A DNA stretch of 64,000 bases, from contig CAJXTB010000003.1 of assembly GCA_913061235.1 (NCBI GenBank), positions 1 through 64,000 on the forward strand, read 5' to 3'. Below are positions 25,540 through 34,513 of this stretch, piece after piece. Origin of the DNA: an uncultured Pseudomonadota bacterium (lineage in GTDB: Bacteria > Myxococcota_A > UBA796 > GCA-2862545). The notes under the pieces are model-generated. The model saw only the letters and a list, made by a program, of their open reading frames with translations. It was not told where the DNA came from and ran no database searches. Both the position numbers and the translations under genes were made by a program. Position 1 is the first letter of the stretch, and each line of letters opens with the position of its first letter.

Positions 25540-26621
25540 TCTACGAACGGCTGCACCACGTCGTCTTCGGCAGCAGCGACAGCGATGTGTGCTGTGTAGT
25601 CGTCGCCAATAGCCACCGTTCCGCCTTCGCCGCCGTGCTGTCCTGCAATCCAGATGCGGTTGGGCTCCACCGGCGCGTTGCCGTACCCGTAGACGTCTGT
25701 GGTGGCATTGCCATACGCACCGTTGATGACGAAGCCCATGCCAATCAAGTCGGCCAAGTAGCCGCGCTTGAACTCACCAACAGCATCGTTGGTGGGCAGC
25801 GCCTGGGCCGTTCCGTCAATGATGTGAACGGTCGCTTCTGGAAAAGCGAGGTCGTCGAGCCACTCGTGTGTGATGTCGGTCAGGTAGTACGGACGCCCGC
25901 TGAGGTAGACCAGCACGTAGCCTTGGTCATGTCGCAGGGTCATTGTCTCGACCGCATTGGCGCGCGCCGTCGGCACGTACGTGCTGTTGAACAGCGGCTC
26001 AAACAGGTCCGCGAAGATGTCCTGGAACAGCTCGGTATCCGCCGTTGTGAGCGTGCCATCAATGTCGGAGATCATCAGCTCGGTCCCTTCGGGGTAGCGC
26101 CGCAGCTCGGACTGCACGAAGCTCTGGTCGCCTTGAACGCGCAAGAACGTGGCGAATCGACCAAAGTCCGGAATGAGACCGCTCGGCACGTCAATGGCCA
26201 ACCGACCATCAGAGTCTGTACGGCCTTCGCCGACGAACACGTACTCGCCGGAGCAGTCATCAATCCAGGCTTCCACCCATTCGTCTTCGAGGTCCTTGCT
26301 GACCACACCGTAGGCGAATTTTCCTTCGATCTGCCCGGTCACAACATCCGTCACCAGCACATCTTGCGCACTGTGGTCCGGATCAGGGTCAAAGCCCATG
26401 AGGATGTCAGTGGCCGTGTGTTCCCAGTCCACCGGGCTGTTCGCCTGGGGTAGCGCGGCGCTGTTGCAGGTCACAAAGGAGTCGGCATCACCGACCAGAG
26501 CACCGGAGGTGTCGTTCACATCCGAGTCACCGTCATCGGTGTCATTGGTTCCGCCTGAGCCATTAGCGCCGCACGCGGTGAAGAGAGTCGTGACCACAGC
26601 TACCAAGATCGATGCGCGCAT
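25530..26621 (-). CDS. Lipoprotein with lipin/LNS2-type phosphatase domain
   Basis: A 363-residue protein from ATG 26621 (TTGGAG upstream); lipobox LFTAC. After an Asp/Gly/Thr linker and a beta-rich middle part (~60-175), residues ~185-330 form an LNS2/lipin-like HAD domain: MISDIDGTLT (DxDxT nucleophile), VLVYLSGRPYYLTD, FKRGYLADLIGMGF, and AYGNATTDVYGYGN, which matches the GNRxTDxxAY signature of lipins and PITP LNS2 domains. Family knowledge predicts phosphatidate phosphatase or lipid-binding activity. Carried as a lipoprotein, it would act outside the cytoplasm, unlike eukaryotic lipins. Secreted bacterial phosphatases of the App1 type are the nearest comparison. Confidence 0.85.
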   Translation of the reverse strand: MRASILVAVVTTLFTACGANGSGGTNDTDDGDSDVNDTSGALVGDADSFVTCNSAALPQANSPVDWEHTATDILMGFDPDPDHSAQDVLVTDVVTGQIEGKFAYGVVSKDLEDEWVEAWIDDCSGEYVFVGEGRTDSDGRLAIDVPSGLIPDFGRFATFLRVQGDQSFVQSELRRYPEGTELMISDIDGTLTTADTELFQDIFADLFEPLFNSTYVPTARANAVETMTLRHDQGYVLVYLSGRPYYLTDITHEWLDDLAFPEATVHIIDGTAQALPTNDAVGEFKRGYLADLIGMGFVINGAYGNATTDVYGYGNAPVEPNRIWIAGQHGGEGGTVAIGDDYTAHIAVAAAEDDVVQPFVEVP

Positions 26622-26737
26622 AAAGGGCTCCAAGACCGAGCACAGTCTCTAGCCAACGGCACACCCTGCAACCACGGTCACGATTGTCTGGTGATGGGCT
26701 GTGCGGTGAGCCAACCGACCAACCCGACTCCCGCCAG

Positions 26738-27454
26738 CTAGTCTACCGTCACCTTGTAGGTCAGCTCTCCGGCGTCGTCGCGGTCGCGGACACGGAACCA
26801 CAGCGGCGTGCCGACCACTCCCTTCACGGAGAGCTGCTCGTTCGCCAAGCGACCGTCTCTGTCCTGGTCGCTGACCTCGGTGGGCTCAGTAAAGTCGGCC
26901 TCCAAGAACTGCTCGAGGACCAGGTCACCATGGTCGGCGGTGACGCTCACGACCAAGGTTCCGTTGACATCTGGGTCCACGCGCACCCAGTGAAAGGTGA
27001 CGTCGTCATTGCTGTTGAGTGTGGCCGACTCGGTCTGCTGACGTGCCACCACCAATGCCCGGCTTGGACGACGGTAGGGCAGGTCGGGACGAGCCACAGA
27101 CGGCATTGGAGCGAAGGACGCTGACAGGTTGAAGCTACCTCCACCCAGCTTCCGCAACTCGGAGACACGCACGGTGTAGGTGCCGGTCCATGGAAGCGAT
27201 GAAGCGAGCTGCTCTGCACCACGGTCGCCGCCGATGTCTTCGTCAGCGTGGCCGTTCTGCACGGGCTGGCCATCTTCGTCCAAGACGTCGATCACCAGGT
27301 CCAGTTCGTCATGACCACGCACCGCAACCGACAAGATGCCCGGCTCGGCAATGTCGATGGTGAAGGACCGCGGTCCGTCTGCAATGTCCGACACCACCGC
27401 TCGACCCAGAGGCAGCGGTTCGGCAACGGCCAGAGCTAGCAGCAGCGAAATCAC
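26738..27454 (-). CDS. Secreted protein with two PPC-like beta domains
   Basis: A 238-residue protein. The start is GTG 27454, which overlaps the gltX stop as GTGA; the encoded MISLLLALAVA gives a signal peptide. Two all-beta domains follow (~20-120 and ~135-238) of bacterial pre-peptidase C-terminal (PPC) type: PRSFTIDIAEPGILSVAVRG, DELDLVIDVLDEDGQPV, WTGTYTVRVSEL, then HWVRVDPDVNGTLVVSV and WFRVRDRDDAGELTYKV. PPC domains usually sit at the end of secreted proteases; here they stand alone. Coupling to gltX is probably only transcriptional convenience. Confidence 0.75.
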   Translation of the reverse strand: MISLLLALAVAEPLPLGRAVVSDIADGPRSFTIDIAEPGILSVAVRGHDELDLVIDVLDEDGQPVQNGHADEDIGGDRGAEQLASSLPWTGTYTVRVSELRKLGGGSFNLSASFAPMPSVARPDLPYRRPSRALVVARQQTESATLNSNDDVTFHWVRVDPDVNGTLVVSVTADHGDLVLEQFLEADFTEPTEVSDQDRDGRLANEQLSVKGVVGTPLWFRVRDRDDAGELTYKVTVD

Positions 27455-29076
27455 GGGGCGGTAGCCTCCACACAACGAGCGATACGAGCTTGGACCTCGT
27501 CCTTAGAGAACAGTGCCACGGTTTCGTGAATCGAGGGAGATGCAGCGGTTCCGGTGAGTGCCAAGCGCAGGGGCTGAGCGATCTTGCCGAGACCCAGCTC
27601 ATTTTCCGAGGCAAAGCCTTCGAGTGCGGCTTGAATGCCCTGTGCGTCCCAGGTGGTCGCGGTATCCATTACAGCCGACAGGTCGGACAGAAGCGCATGA
27701 CCGCCGCCCTTGTGGAGGAACTTGGTGACCGACTTCTGAACGTAGGTTGTGGGCGCTTCGAAGACGAAGGCGACGGCTTGTTCGAGTTCTACGAATGTCC
27801 GGGCACGTGCCAGGAACAAGTCCAGGAGCACGTTTAGGCGGTCAGCGGAGACGTCCTGCAAGTGGCTCGGGCGCACAGCAAACCACGACTGCATGTGTGC
27901 CAAGAGCACGTCACGGGGCAAGCTTCGCAGGTACTCACCATTGAAAGCCAACAGCTTGTCGATGTCGAACTTGGCCGCACTCTTGCTGACGTTTTTGAGC
28001 TCAAAGCGCTTGGCCATCTCGTCTAGCGGAACGATTTCGCTGTCTCCACCAGGGTTCCAGCCGAGCAGGCCGAGGTAGTTGAGCAGCGCCTCTGGAACCA
28101 CGCCCGCCTTGCGGAAGTCCATGACCTCAATGGGAGGCAGCTCCACATCCAGCGCAACCGCAATGGTCTTGGCCATGGCCACGCCATCTTGCTTCTTCTT
28201 CATGAACAGAGCCACGTCGCCTGCGTCCAAGCCCGTCTCTTCAGCAAGCCAGTCGTAGTCCTTGACTCCGCGAGCCTTCGCAGCGTCTCGAGCGGCTGCA
28301 CGAGCCACCTTGGCCTTGTCGCGCTTGCTCATCTTGCCCCCACCCATGTTCATGATGAGCGGGAAGTGGCCGTAGGATGGAGACGCAATGCCTAGAGCCG
28401 TCTGAATCGCCATGTGCTTGGCGGTGTTCATCAAATGCTCTTGGCCGCGAAGAACCTGGGTAATCTTCATCAGGTGGTCGTCGATAACCACAGCGAAGTG
28501 GTAGGTCGGGAAGCCGTCTGCCTTGCGGATAACAAAGTCGTCAACGTCATTCTCGGACAGAGTCACCGCACCTAGAATGCTGTCATTGACGGTGCGTGCA
28601 ATGCGCGGAACGTCAAGCCGAAGCACGGGTGCACGGCCATCTGCCTTGAACGCGGCAACTTCGTCCTCTGTGTAGGCACGGCGGCTGTAGTGAAACTCGC
28701 GTGGGTTTGGACTGGCGGCGCGCATGGCGCTCAGCTCGTCGCGGCTCTCCCACGCCTCATACGCAAGGTCCTTCTCCAACAACTGCTCAAAGAAACCGTT
28801 GTAGGTTTCCAGCCGCTCACTCTGAAAGAAGGGGCCAATACCGTCTACGTCTTCTTCTCCGGGGCCTTCGTCCCAGTCCAGGCCGAGCCAGCGAATGTCC
28901 GTCAGGATGCCGCGTGTGGATTCATCGGTGCTGCGCGCACGGTCGGTGTCTTCGATGCGCAAGACAAACTTGCCACCGGTATGACGAGCAAACATCCAAC
29001 AATACAGTGCGGTACGAGCACCACCTACATGAAGGGAACCTGTTGGGGACGGGGCGAATCGGGTGCGGGAGATCAT
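27451..29076 (-). CDS. gltX: Glutamyl-tRNA synthetase
   Basis: A 541-residue class I synthetase charging tRNA-Glu. Signatures: RFAPSPTGSLHVGGART (HVGG at 16-19) and KMSKR near residue 247. GAGGA precedes ATG 29076. Between KMSKR and the conserved EALLNYLGLLGW there are about 75 residues instead of about 15 in E. coli: an insert rich in Ala/Lys (KVARAAARDAAKARG) and ending DVELPPIEVMDFRKAG. This explains the larger size (471 in E. coli). The anticodon-binding helical domain follows. The last codons overlap the start of the PPC-like gene. Confidence 0.95.
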   Translation of the reverse strand: MISRTRFAPSPTGSLHVGGARTALYCWMFARHTGGKFVLRIEDTDRARSTDESTRGILTDIRWLGLDWDEGPGEEDVDGIGPFFQSERLETYNGFFEQLLEKDLAYEAWESRDELSAMRAASPNPREFHYSRRAYTEDEVAAFKADGRAPVLRLDVPRIARTVNDSILGAVTLSENDVDDFVIRKADGFPTYHFAVVIDDHLMKITQVLRGQEHLMNTAKHMAIQTALGIASPSYGHFPLIMNMGGGKMSKRDKAKVARAAARDAAKARGVKDYDWLAEETGLDAGDVALFMKKKQDGVAMAKTIAVALDVELPPIEVMDFRKAGVVPEALLNYLGLLGWNPGGDSEIVPLDEMAKRFELKNVSKSAAKFDIDKLLAFNGEYLRSLPRDVLLAHMQSWFAVRPSHLQDVSADRLNVLLDLFLARARTFVELEQAVAFVFEAPTTYVQKSVTKFLHKGGGHALLSDLSAVMDTATTWDAQGIQAALEGFASENELGLGKIAQPLRLALTGTAASPSIHETVALFSKDEVQARIARCVEATAP

Positions 29077-29175
29077 GATGTCCTCATCGGCTGACGGTCT
29101 GGCTGGCCGGCTAACCCAGACACCGCCTCTGTGGACCGCGCGTTAGCCCTACGGCCAAGAAACCGGAGCACGACA

Positions 29176-29727
29176 ATGGCAATCCATCCCTGGCACGACC
29201 TTCCCAACAACCCTGACACGGCCCACGAGATGTTCAACTGCGTCATCGAGATTCCGCGCGGGTCCAAGGTCAAGTACGAGATGGACAAGCCCACCGGCAT
29301 GCTGCGCGTAGACCGAATTCTGTACAGTTCGATGGTCTATCCAGCGAACTACGGCTTCATCCCACGCAGCTACTGCGACGACGGTGACCCTCTGGACGTA
29401 CTTGTCCTAGGCCAAGAGTCCGTCGTTCCCATGTGCATCATGCGTGCACGGGCCATTGGCGTCATGCACATGCTCGACGAGGGCAAGGGAGACGACAAGA
29501 TTATCGCCGTCCACGTAGACGACCCGGCGGTCAATACCTACCAAGACATCAGCGAGCTCCCCCCTCACCTTGCACGCGAGATCTCCAGCTTCTTCGAGAG
29601 CTACAAGCTCCTCGAAAACAAGACAGTCGAGGTCGACCCGTTGATCGGACGCGAAGCCGCCAACAAGTGCATCCAAGACAGCTTCAAGCTGTACCGCAAA
29701 GAAGAGTCACGACTGCGCGGTTGGTAG
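29176..29727 (+). CDS. ppa: Inorganic pyrophosphatase (family I)
   Basis: A 183-residue soluble pyrophosphatase hydrolysing PPi and pulling biosynthetic reactions forward. Signatures: [40 protein letters not shown] (metal-binding Asp cluster) and the [12 protein letters not shown] segment with the active-site Asp/Lys. ATG 29176 has CCGGAG upstream. A small C-terminal extension ([20 protein letters not shown]) is normal. Divergent from gltX. Confidence 0.96.
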   Translation: MAIHPWHDLPNNPDTAHEMFNCVIEIPRGSKVKYEMDKPTGMLRVDRILYSSMVYPANYGFIPRSYCDDGDPLDVLVLGQESVVPMCIMRARAIGVMHMLDEGKGDDKIIAVHVDDPAVNTYQDISELPPHLAREISSFFESYKLLENKTVEVDPLIGREAANKCIQDSFKLYRKEESRLRGW

Positions 29728-30076
29728 AGGTTGATTTGTTTGTTTGAAACAGGGCGTACCTGGAGGCGGAGTGCGCGGTCGTTGTTGGTCTCATCTGCCT
29801 CGGCCCCCAATTCCACGCCCCACCCCAACCGCGCCATAGGCTGGACCGTTGCTGTGCCATGTGTGCACACACCACCCGTGGGCAGACGTTCGGTGGAGCC
29901 CGCGTAAGTGACGAGCGTCTCGTCCGAGTCAGCCACCAAACACCGACGAGGCCCATACCGGCGGCACTTAATCCCAACAGTTGCAGGGATGCAGGGAAAC
30001 GCCGAGAGTCGTCCGGTGGACGTCCCATGTGCCCGGTGAGGTGTCGTGTAGGCGGCGCCTCTGGCAGACTGCGCCC
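29728..30076. other. 349-bp gap with a possible decayed minus-strand reading frame
   Basis: No full gene is supported. One minus-strand frame is open through the gap. It reads a CARDB-like ending (GWGVELGAEADETNNDRALR), which could be the 3' remnant of a lost secreted protein. It has no credible start or ribosome site and runs into ppa antisense. The plus strand holds the promoter region of the symporter gene but no clear -35/-10 pair was identified. Confidence 0.35.
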
Positions 30077-31468
30077 ATGAAAACCACGCGACTCGCTCTG
30101 CACTGGCAAATCCTGATTGGACTCCTCATTGGAGCCGCGGTGGGATTGCTCTTCGGCACGACCATCGTCAGCCAGATTCCAGCTGACCTCTCCCCCACCC
30201 TACGTGGTCAAGCGGGTGCCGACCTCATTCATGACAGCTTCCTGTGGCGGCTGTTGGACCTCGGCGGAGACATCTTTCTCCAAGGCCTCAAGCTCATCAT
30301 CGTCCCCCTGGTGACCAGCAGCATCGTGCTCGCAATCGCTGGGCTGGGAAAGGACGGCGGATTCGGCCGCTTGGGTCTCAAGACGCTCGGCTACTACGTC
30401 AGCACGTCTCTCGCCGCGATTCTCATTGGCTTGGCCCTCGTCAACGTGGTCCGCCCCGGTCAGTCCGGCGGGCGCGGCATCCTGGAGGGACAGGACCTTA
30501 GTGCCTTCTCCGCAGAACAAGCCGAAGTTGCGGGTCGAACTGCCGGAAAATCCAGTGCGGACTTCTTGGACGTGTTTCGCGCAATGGTCCCAGAGAACCT
30601 CTTCGAAGCCGCCACAAACAACGGCAAGCTGCTCGGGCTCATTGTCATTGCCATGATGATTGGCTTCTTTCTTCACCGTCTGGACACCCCCGTGCGCGAG
30701 ACCATGCACCGGTTCTTCCAGGGGGTGTACGACCTGACCATGCACGTCACAGACTTCGTCTTGATGCTCGCTCCCATCGGTGTGGGCCTGCTCATTGCAG
30801 CGACAGTCAGCGAGCAGTGGGCAAAGCTGCGCCCGGACGGACGCTTCACCGAGCTGGTCACCGGTGTTGGCTGGTTCGCCGGCACAGCGCTCATTGCACT
30901 GATGATTCACATTCTCGTGGTCATGCCCATTGTGCTCATCGTGTTCGCTCGCGTGAACCCCATCAAGCACTTCAAGGCCATGGCTCCAGCCATGCTGACG
31001 GCGTTCTCCACGGCATCGTCGTCTGCGACCCTTCCCGTGACCATCGACTGTGTGCGCGACCGCGCGGGCGTCTCACAGAAGACCGCATCCTTCACCCTAC
31101 CGCTGGGTGCGACGGTCAACATGGACGGCACAGCGCTGTACGAGTGCGTCGCGGCCATGTTCATCTGCCAGGCGTTCGGCATTGAGCTGGCCTTGTCCCA
31201 GCAGTTCCTCATTGTGCTCGTAGCGTTGATGACCAGCATCGGCGTTGCCGGCGTTCCGAGTGCATCGTTGGTGGCTATCGCCATCATTCTGCAAGCCGTG
31301 CAAGAGCAACTGCCCGAAGCCGCACCCGCGCTCATTGGCGGCATGGCCCTGTTGTTCGTGTTCGACCGACCCCTCGACATGGTCCGCACCATGGTCAACA
31401 TCTTCAGCGACAGCGTCGGGGCCGTGGTGATTGCGAAGAGTGAGGGTGAATCGCCGCTGAGTAGCTGA
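30077..31468 (+). CDS. Dicarboxylate/amino acid:cation symporter (DAACS family)
   Basis: A 463-residue inner-membrane transporter importing acidic amino acids or C4-dicarboxylates with H+ or Na+. Eight transmembrane segments and two re-entrant loops are predicted: serine-rich HP1 (TASSSATLPVTIDC), TM7 NMDGTALYE, HP2 GVAGVPSASLVAI, TM8 DRPLDMVRTMVNIFSDS. The TM8 residues D-M-V-R-T-M-V-N keep the Arg that binds the side-chain carboxylate in GltPh, so glutamate or aspartate is favoured over plain C4-dicarboxylates (inference). The start at ATG 30077 begins MKTTRLALHWQILIG. An inverted-repeat element follows the gene. Confidence 0.94.
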   Translation: MKTTRLALHWQILIGLLIGAAVGLLFGTTIVSQIPADLSPTLRGQAGADLIHDSFLWRLLDLGGDIFLQGLKLIIVPLVTSSIVLAIAGLGKDGGFGRLGLKTLGYYVSTSLAAILIGLALVNVVRPGQSGGRGILEGQDLSAFSAEQAEVAGRTAGKSSADFLDVFRAMVPENLFEAATNNGKLLGLIVIAMMIGFFLHRLDTPVRETMHRFFQGVYDLTMHVTDFVLMLAPIGVGLLIAATVSEQWAKLRPDGRFTELVTGVGWFAGTALIALMIHILVVMPIVLIVFARVNPIKHFKAMAPAMLTAFSTASSSATLPVTIDCVRDRAGVSQKTASFTLPLGATVNMDGTALYECVAAMFICQAFGIELALSQQFLIVLVALMTSIGVAGVPSASLVAIAIILQAVQEQLPEAAPALIGGMALLFVFDRPLDMVRTMVNIFSDSVGAVVIAKSEGESPLSS

Positions 31469-31478
31469 TCCGTAGTGG

Positions 31479-31690
31479 AGTTCTTGGAAACCACGGATGT
31501 CAGAGGTCAGAAATCAGAAGTCAGAGCTCGGCCGCCAGCGGCCTCTCCGGTCTGGAGTTCGTCGGGTCGACCTGACGCTTGGGCGTTCCTTCCATCACCG
31601 TCAACCAATTACGCCAAAGATTGCCGGCGCCGGAGGCGTCTGCTCTGACGTCTGAAATCTGTCTTCTGAACTCCAGCATCACCAAGAACT
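31479..31690. repeat. Imperfect inverted repeat, 49-nt arms, with heptamer tandem units
   Basis: The arms 31479-31527 and 31642-31690 are the same length and match at 36 of 49 positions as reverse complements without gaps. The outer 9 nt (agttcttgg / ccaagaact) and inner 8 nt (gtcagagc / gctctgac) are perfect. Inside each arm a 7-nt unit is tandem: gtcagag gtcagaa atcagaa gtcagag on the left, and tctgacg tctgaaa tctgtct tctgaac on the right. The 114-nt centre is unremarkable GC-rich sequence. It lies between the symporter gene and the convergent epimerase gene; it may be a miniature mobile or intergenic repeat family, or a large terminator-like structure. Confidence 0.75.
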
Positions 31691-31709
31691 GCGCAAGGCC
31701 GATTGACGT

Positions 31710-32624
31710 CTAACGGCTGGCTTCGACCTCTGAGATCAGCCAGCGAAACGCCTCTTCCGCGTCCTTGTCCACAAACGAAAAGCCATGTTCCAGCAGCTTC
31801 GTGGGACGCGTACGAATGCTCGCGATGAGCAGGCTATCCGCGAGCTCTCCCAGGGCTCCACGCAGCGCCCAGCGCGGAGCATGGGTGATGACCGGCTTGC
31901 CCGTGGCGCGACCCAGCGCCCTGAGCCAGTCGATGTTGCGTGTTGGCTCTGGAATGGTGCCGTTGAAGCTACCAAAAGCGGTGTCGTCGTCTATGAGCAA
32001 GCGGAAGGCTGCCGACGTGTCGCGAATGGTGGTCCAAGGTGTGAACTGACGCCCGTGACCGAGCCAGCCGCCCATACCAATGCGAAACGGCTTGAGCATC
32101 AGCGGGAACACGCCGCCAGTCGGACTCAGCACGATGGACAAGCGAAGGACAGCAGTGCGCGACGAGATGACACGCTTGGCTGCCAACTGCGCCTGTTCCC
32201 AGGCATCTGCCAGCTCTGGAAGGAACCCGTCTCCGGCACCCGTGGACTCGTCCACCCAGGCTTCGCCCTGGTCGCCAAATAAACCAATGCTACCCACACC
32301 AATAAATGCCTTTGGAGGGGCATCAAGGCGACCGAGTGAGCGAAGCAGGACGCCAGTGGCATCCACACGGCTCTCCCACAGCTTGCGACGTCGAACCGTG
32401 GTCCATGGGCGTGCAGCAATCGGCTCGCCGGCCAGGTTCACTATGGCGTCCAACCCTTCCATCCGGTCGAGGTCGTGAATGCCCTTGTTGGCGTCCCAAC
32501 GGATAAACTCGGGGGTCTTCGGCCGTTGTCTGGACACGATCAGCACGTCGTCCCCGCGCTCGCGCAGTTCACGCGCAAGCCAGGTTCCAATCATGCCGGT
32601 TCCGCCGGTAATTGCGACGCGCAC
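31710..32624 (-). CDS. TIGR01777-family NAD(P)-dependent epimerase/dehydratase (YfcH-like)
   Basis: A 304-residue SDR-type protein. The GTG start at 32624 has AAGGA 5-6 bases upstream and begins MRVAITGGTGMIGTWLA, with the NAD(P)-binding GGTGMIG. Other family marks: IVNLAGEPIAARPW, ESRVDATGVLL, IGVGSIGLFGDQGEAWVDE (SxGxYG region), the FRIGMGGWLGHGRQFTPW loop and the C-terminal ALGELADSLLIASIRTRPTKL. These proteins lie close to cell-division inhibitor SulA annotations but have no proven reaction. It is divergent from the DEAD-box gene. Confidence 0.9.
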   Translation of the reverse strand: MRVAITGGTGMIGTWLARELRERGDDVLIVSRQRPKTPEFIRWDANKGIHDLDRMEGLDAIVNLAGEPIAARPWTTVRRRKLWESRVDATGVLLRSLGRLDAPPKAFIGVGSIGLFGDQGEAWVDESTGAGDGFLPELADAWEQAQLAAKRVISSRTAVLRLSIVLSPTGGVFPLMLKPFRIGMGGWLGHGRQFTPWTTIRDTSAAFRLLIDDDTAFGSFNGTIPEPTRNIDWLRALGRATGKPVITHAPRWALRGALGELADSLLIASIRTRPTKLLEHGFSFVDKDAEEAFRWLISEVEASR

Positions 32625-32770
32625 CTGTGTCCTTGAGTCCGAGTTGGCCAGCACCCGTACCGCGCCACGCAAGGCGGTCAAGACCTGACGACAGCAACAT
32701 CGCGGATCTGGCCCATTCTTCGACGCATTCGGCCCTGCCTGATAGGCCAGCCGTCTTTGTTAGGAGCACT

Positions 32771-34510
32771 ATGAGTACCGAAGAAACCAAAGAAGACGCG
32801 GCCACCGAACCATCGGCCAACTCCCACCTCTCGGGCAGACGATTCGCGGATTTTCCGCTGTCCGCGGAGATCCTCAAGGGCATTCTCGACTACGGATTCG
32901 AGTTCGCCACGCCGGTTCAGGCGCAAACCCTAGAGCCCGGCCTCGCTGGCAAGGACCTCCTCGTCCGCGCCAAGACCGGCACCGGCAAGACCGTCGCCTT
33001 TGGCATCCCCGTCATTGAGCGCTGCGAAGACAACGCCGGCTACCCACAAGTGGTCATCTTGGCCCCAGTCCGTGAGCTCGCACAACAGATCGCGGAAGAG
33101 CTTGCAGCAATCGCTGTCCACCGTGACCTAAACTTCGCTGTCCTTGTTGGCGGCGTGGCCATCGGACCGCAGGAAAAGGCACTGGAGAACGGAGCTGAGA
33201 TCATCGTCGGCACTCCTGGCCGCCTGCTCGACCACATCCGCCGCGGCAACTTGGACCTGTCCAAGACTCTCGCTGCCTGTCTGGACGAAGCAGACGAGAT
33301 GTTCTCCATGGGCTTCTACCAAGACGTCTGTAAGATCTTGGACGCCTGCAGCGAAGACCGTCAGATTCTGCTGTTCAGCGCCACTATGGACCGCGAGACG
33401 CAGAAGCTCATCCAGCGCTACACCACAGACGCTGAAGAAATCTACCTGTCGACAGACGGCGACCATGTCGAAGGTATCGAACACATCCTGTACGAGACCA
33501 GCCCGAGCTTTCACAAGGCCCGCGCCCTGCTGTACTTGCTGGACATGGAAGACCCCGACAACGCAATCATCTTCTGCAATACCCGCGAAGACACAGCGAC
33601 TGTCGCATCCTACCTGGACCGCCAGGGTCTAGACGTGCAGCTGCTCAGCGGCGAGCTTCCCCAGGGCCAGCGCACCAAGGTCATGGCCAAGGTCAAGGCC
33701 GGCGAAGTGCGCTTCTTGGTCGCCACTGACGTTGCCGCACGCGGTATCGACATCAGCAACCTGACTCACGTCGTCAACTATTCACTGCCGCAGGATCCGT
33801 CGGTATACATGCATCGCATCGGTCGTACCGGACGTATCGGCAACAAGGGAATCGCTATCAGCTTGGCTGGTGGACCCGACTTGGCTACGCGGAACACCCT
33901 GCAGAAGCAGCACGAAATCAAGTTCGAAGTCCGCGAGCTGCCGAGCGAAGAGGTCGCCGTACGCAACCGCGTCGAACGCCAAGCCAAGCAGATTCGTGCA
34001 GCCATGGGCACCATGGTGTTTGAGGCCTACCTGCCAACGGTTCGTGAGCTCAAGACCATGAAGGGCGGAGACGCTCTGTTGGCCGCTGCTCTTCGTGCCT
34101 TCTTCCAGTGGGACCGTGAACGCCGCGCCGTCGCTGGTGGCGTCGACTCATTGAGCGCCATCTCGAACAAGCGACGCGACGACCGCGAACGCAAAGCCGA
34201 ACGCAACGACCGTGGACCTCGCAGCGGAGGCCGCGACAGCCGTCGTGGACGCGACAGTGATGGTGACTCGGGCCGTGGCCGCTCGCGCAACGACCGCAAG
34301 CCGCGCACAGAAGCGAAAATCGCTGACGCCGACTTGGATGCCTTGCTCTCGTCAGACGCTCCGTCGTCCGACGCTGCACCGGCAGAAGGGTCCGCCAAGC
34401 CAAAGCGTCGCCGTCGTCGCAAGAAGAAGCCAGGTGCATCCGAGGCCGGCGCACCGCCAGCGTCCAAGGTCGACGACATGGACTTCGACTCACTACTGTC
34501 GGCAGACTGA
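32771..34510 (+). CDS. DEAD-box ATP-dependent RNA helicase with charged tail
   Basis: A 579-residue RNA helicase. ATG 32771 has TAGGAG upstream. Motifs in order: Q region (FATPVQAQT), I AKTGTGKT, Ia PVRELAQQ, Ib TPGR, II DEAD, III SAT, V ARGID, VI HRIGRTGR. After the core (~residue 380) a helical segment is followed by a disordered tail with RGG-like and poly-basic runs (SGRGRSRNDRK; KRRRRRKKK). It contains two similar acidic-hydrophobic motifs, DADLDALLSSD and DMDFDSLLSAD, the second at the very C-terminus. These resemble short linear interaction motifs, possibly for ribosome or degradosome partners (inference). The DHH gene begins 3 bp after the stop. Confidence 0.94.
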   Translation: MSTEETKEDAATEPSANSHLSGRRFADFPLSAEILKGILDYGFEFATPVQAQTLEPGLAGKDLLVRAKTGTGKTVAFGIPVIERCEDNAGYPQVVILAPVRELAQQIAEELAAIAVHRDLNFAVLVGGVAIGPQEKALENGAEIIVGTPGRLLDHIRRGNLDLSKTLAACLDEADEMFSMGFYQDVCKILDACSEDRQILLFSATMDRETQKLIQRYTTDAEEIYLSTDGDHVEGIEHILYETSPSFHKARALLYLLDMEDPDNAIIFCNTREDTATVASYLDRQGLDVQLLSGELPQGQRTKVMAKVKAGEVRFLVATDVAARGIDISNLTHVVNYSLPQDPSVYMHRIGRTGRIGNKGIAISLAGGPDLATRNTLQKQHEIKFEVRELPSEEVAVRNRVERQAKQIRAAMGTMVFEAYLPTVRELKTMKGGDALLAAALRAFFQWDRERRAVAGGVDSLSAISNKRRDDRERKAERNDRGPRSGGRDSRRGRDSDGDSGRGRSRNDRKPRTEAKIADADLDALLSSDAPSSDAAPAEGSAKPKRRRRRKKKPGASEAGAPPASKVDDMDFDSLLSAD

Positions 34511-34513
34511 GTC

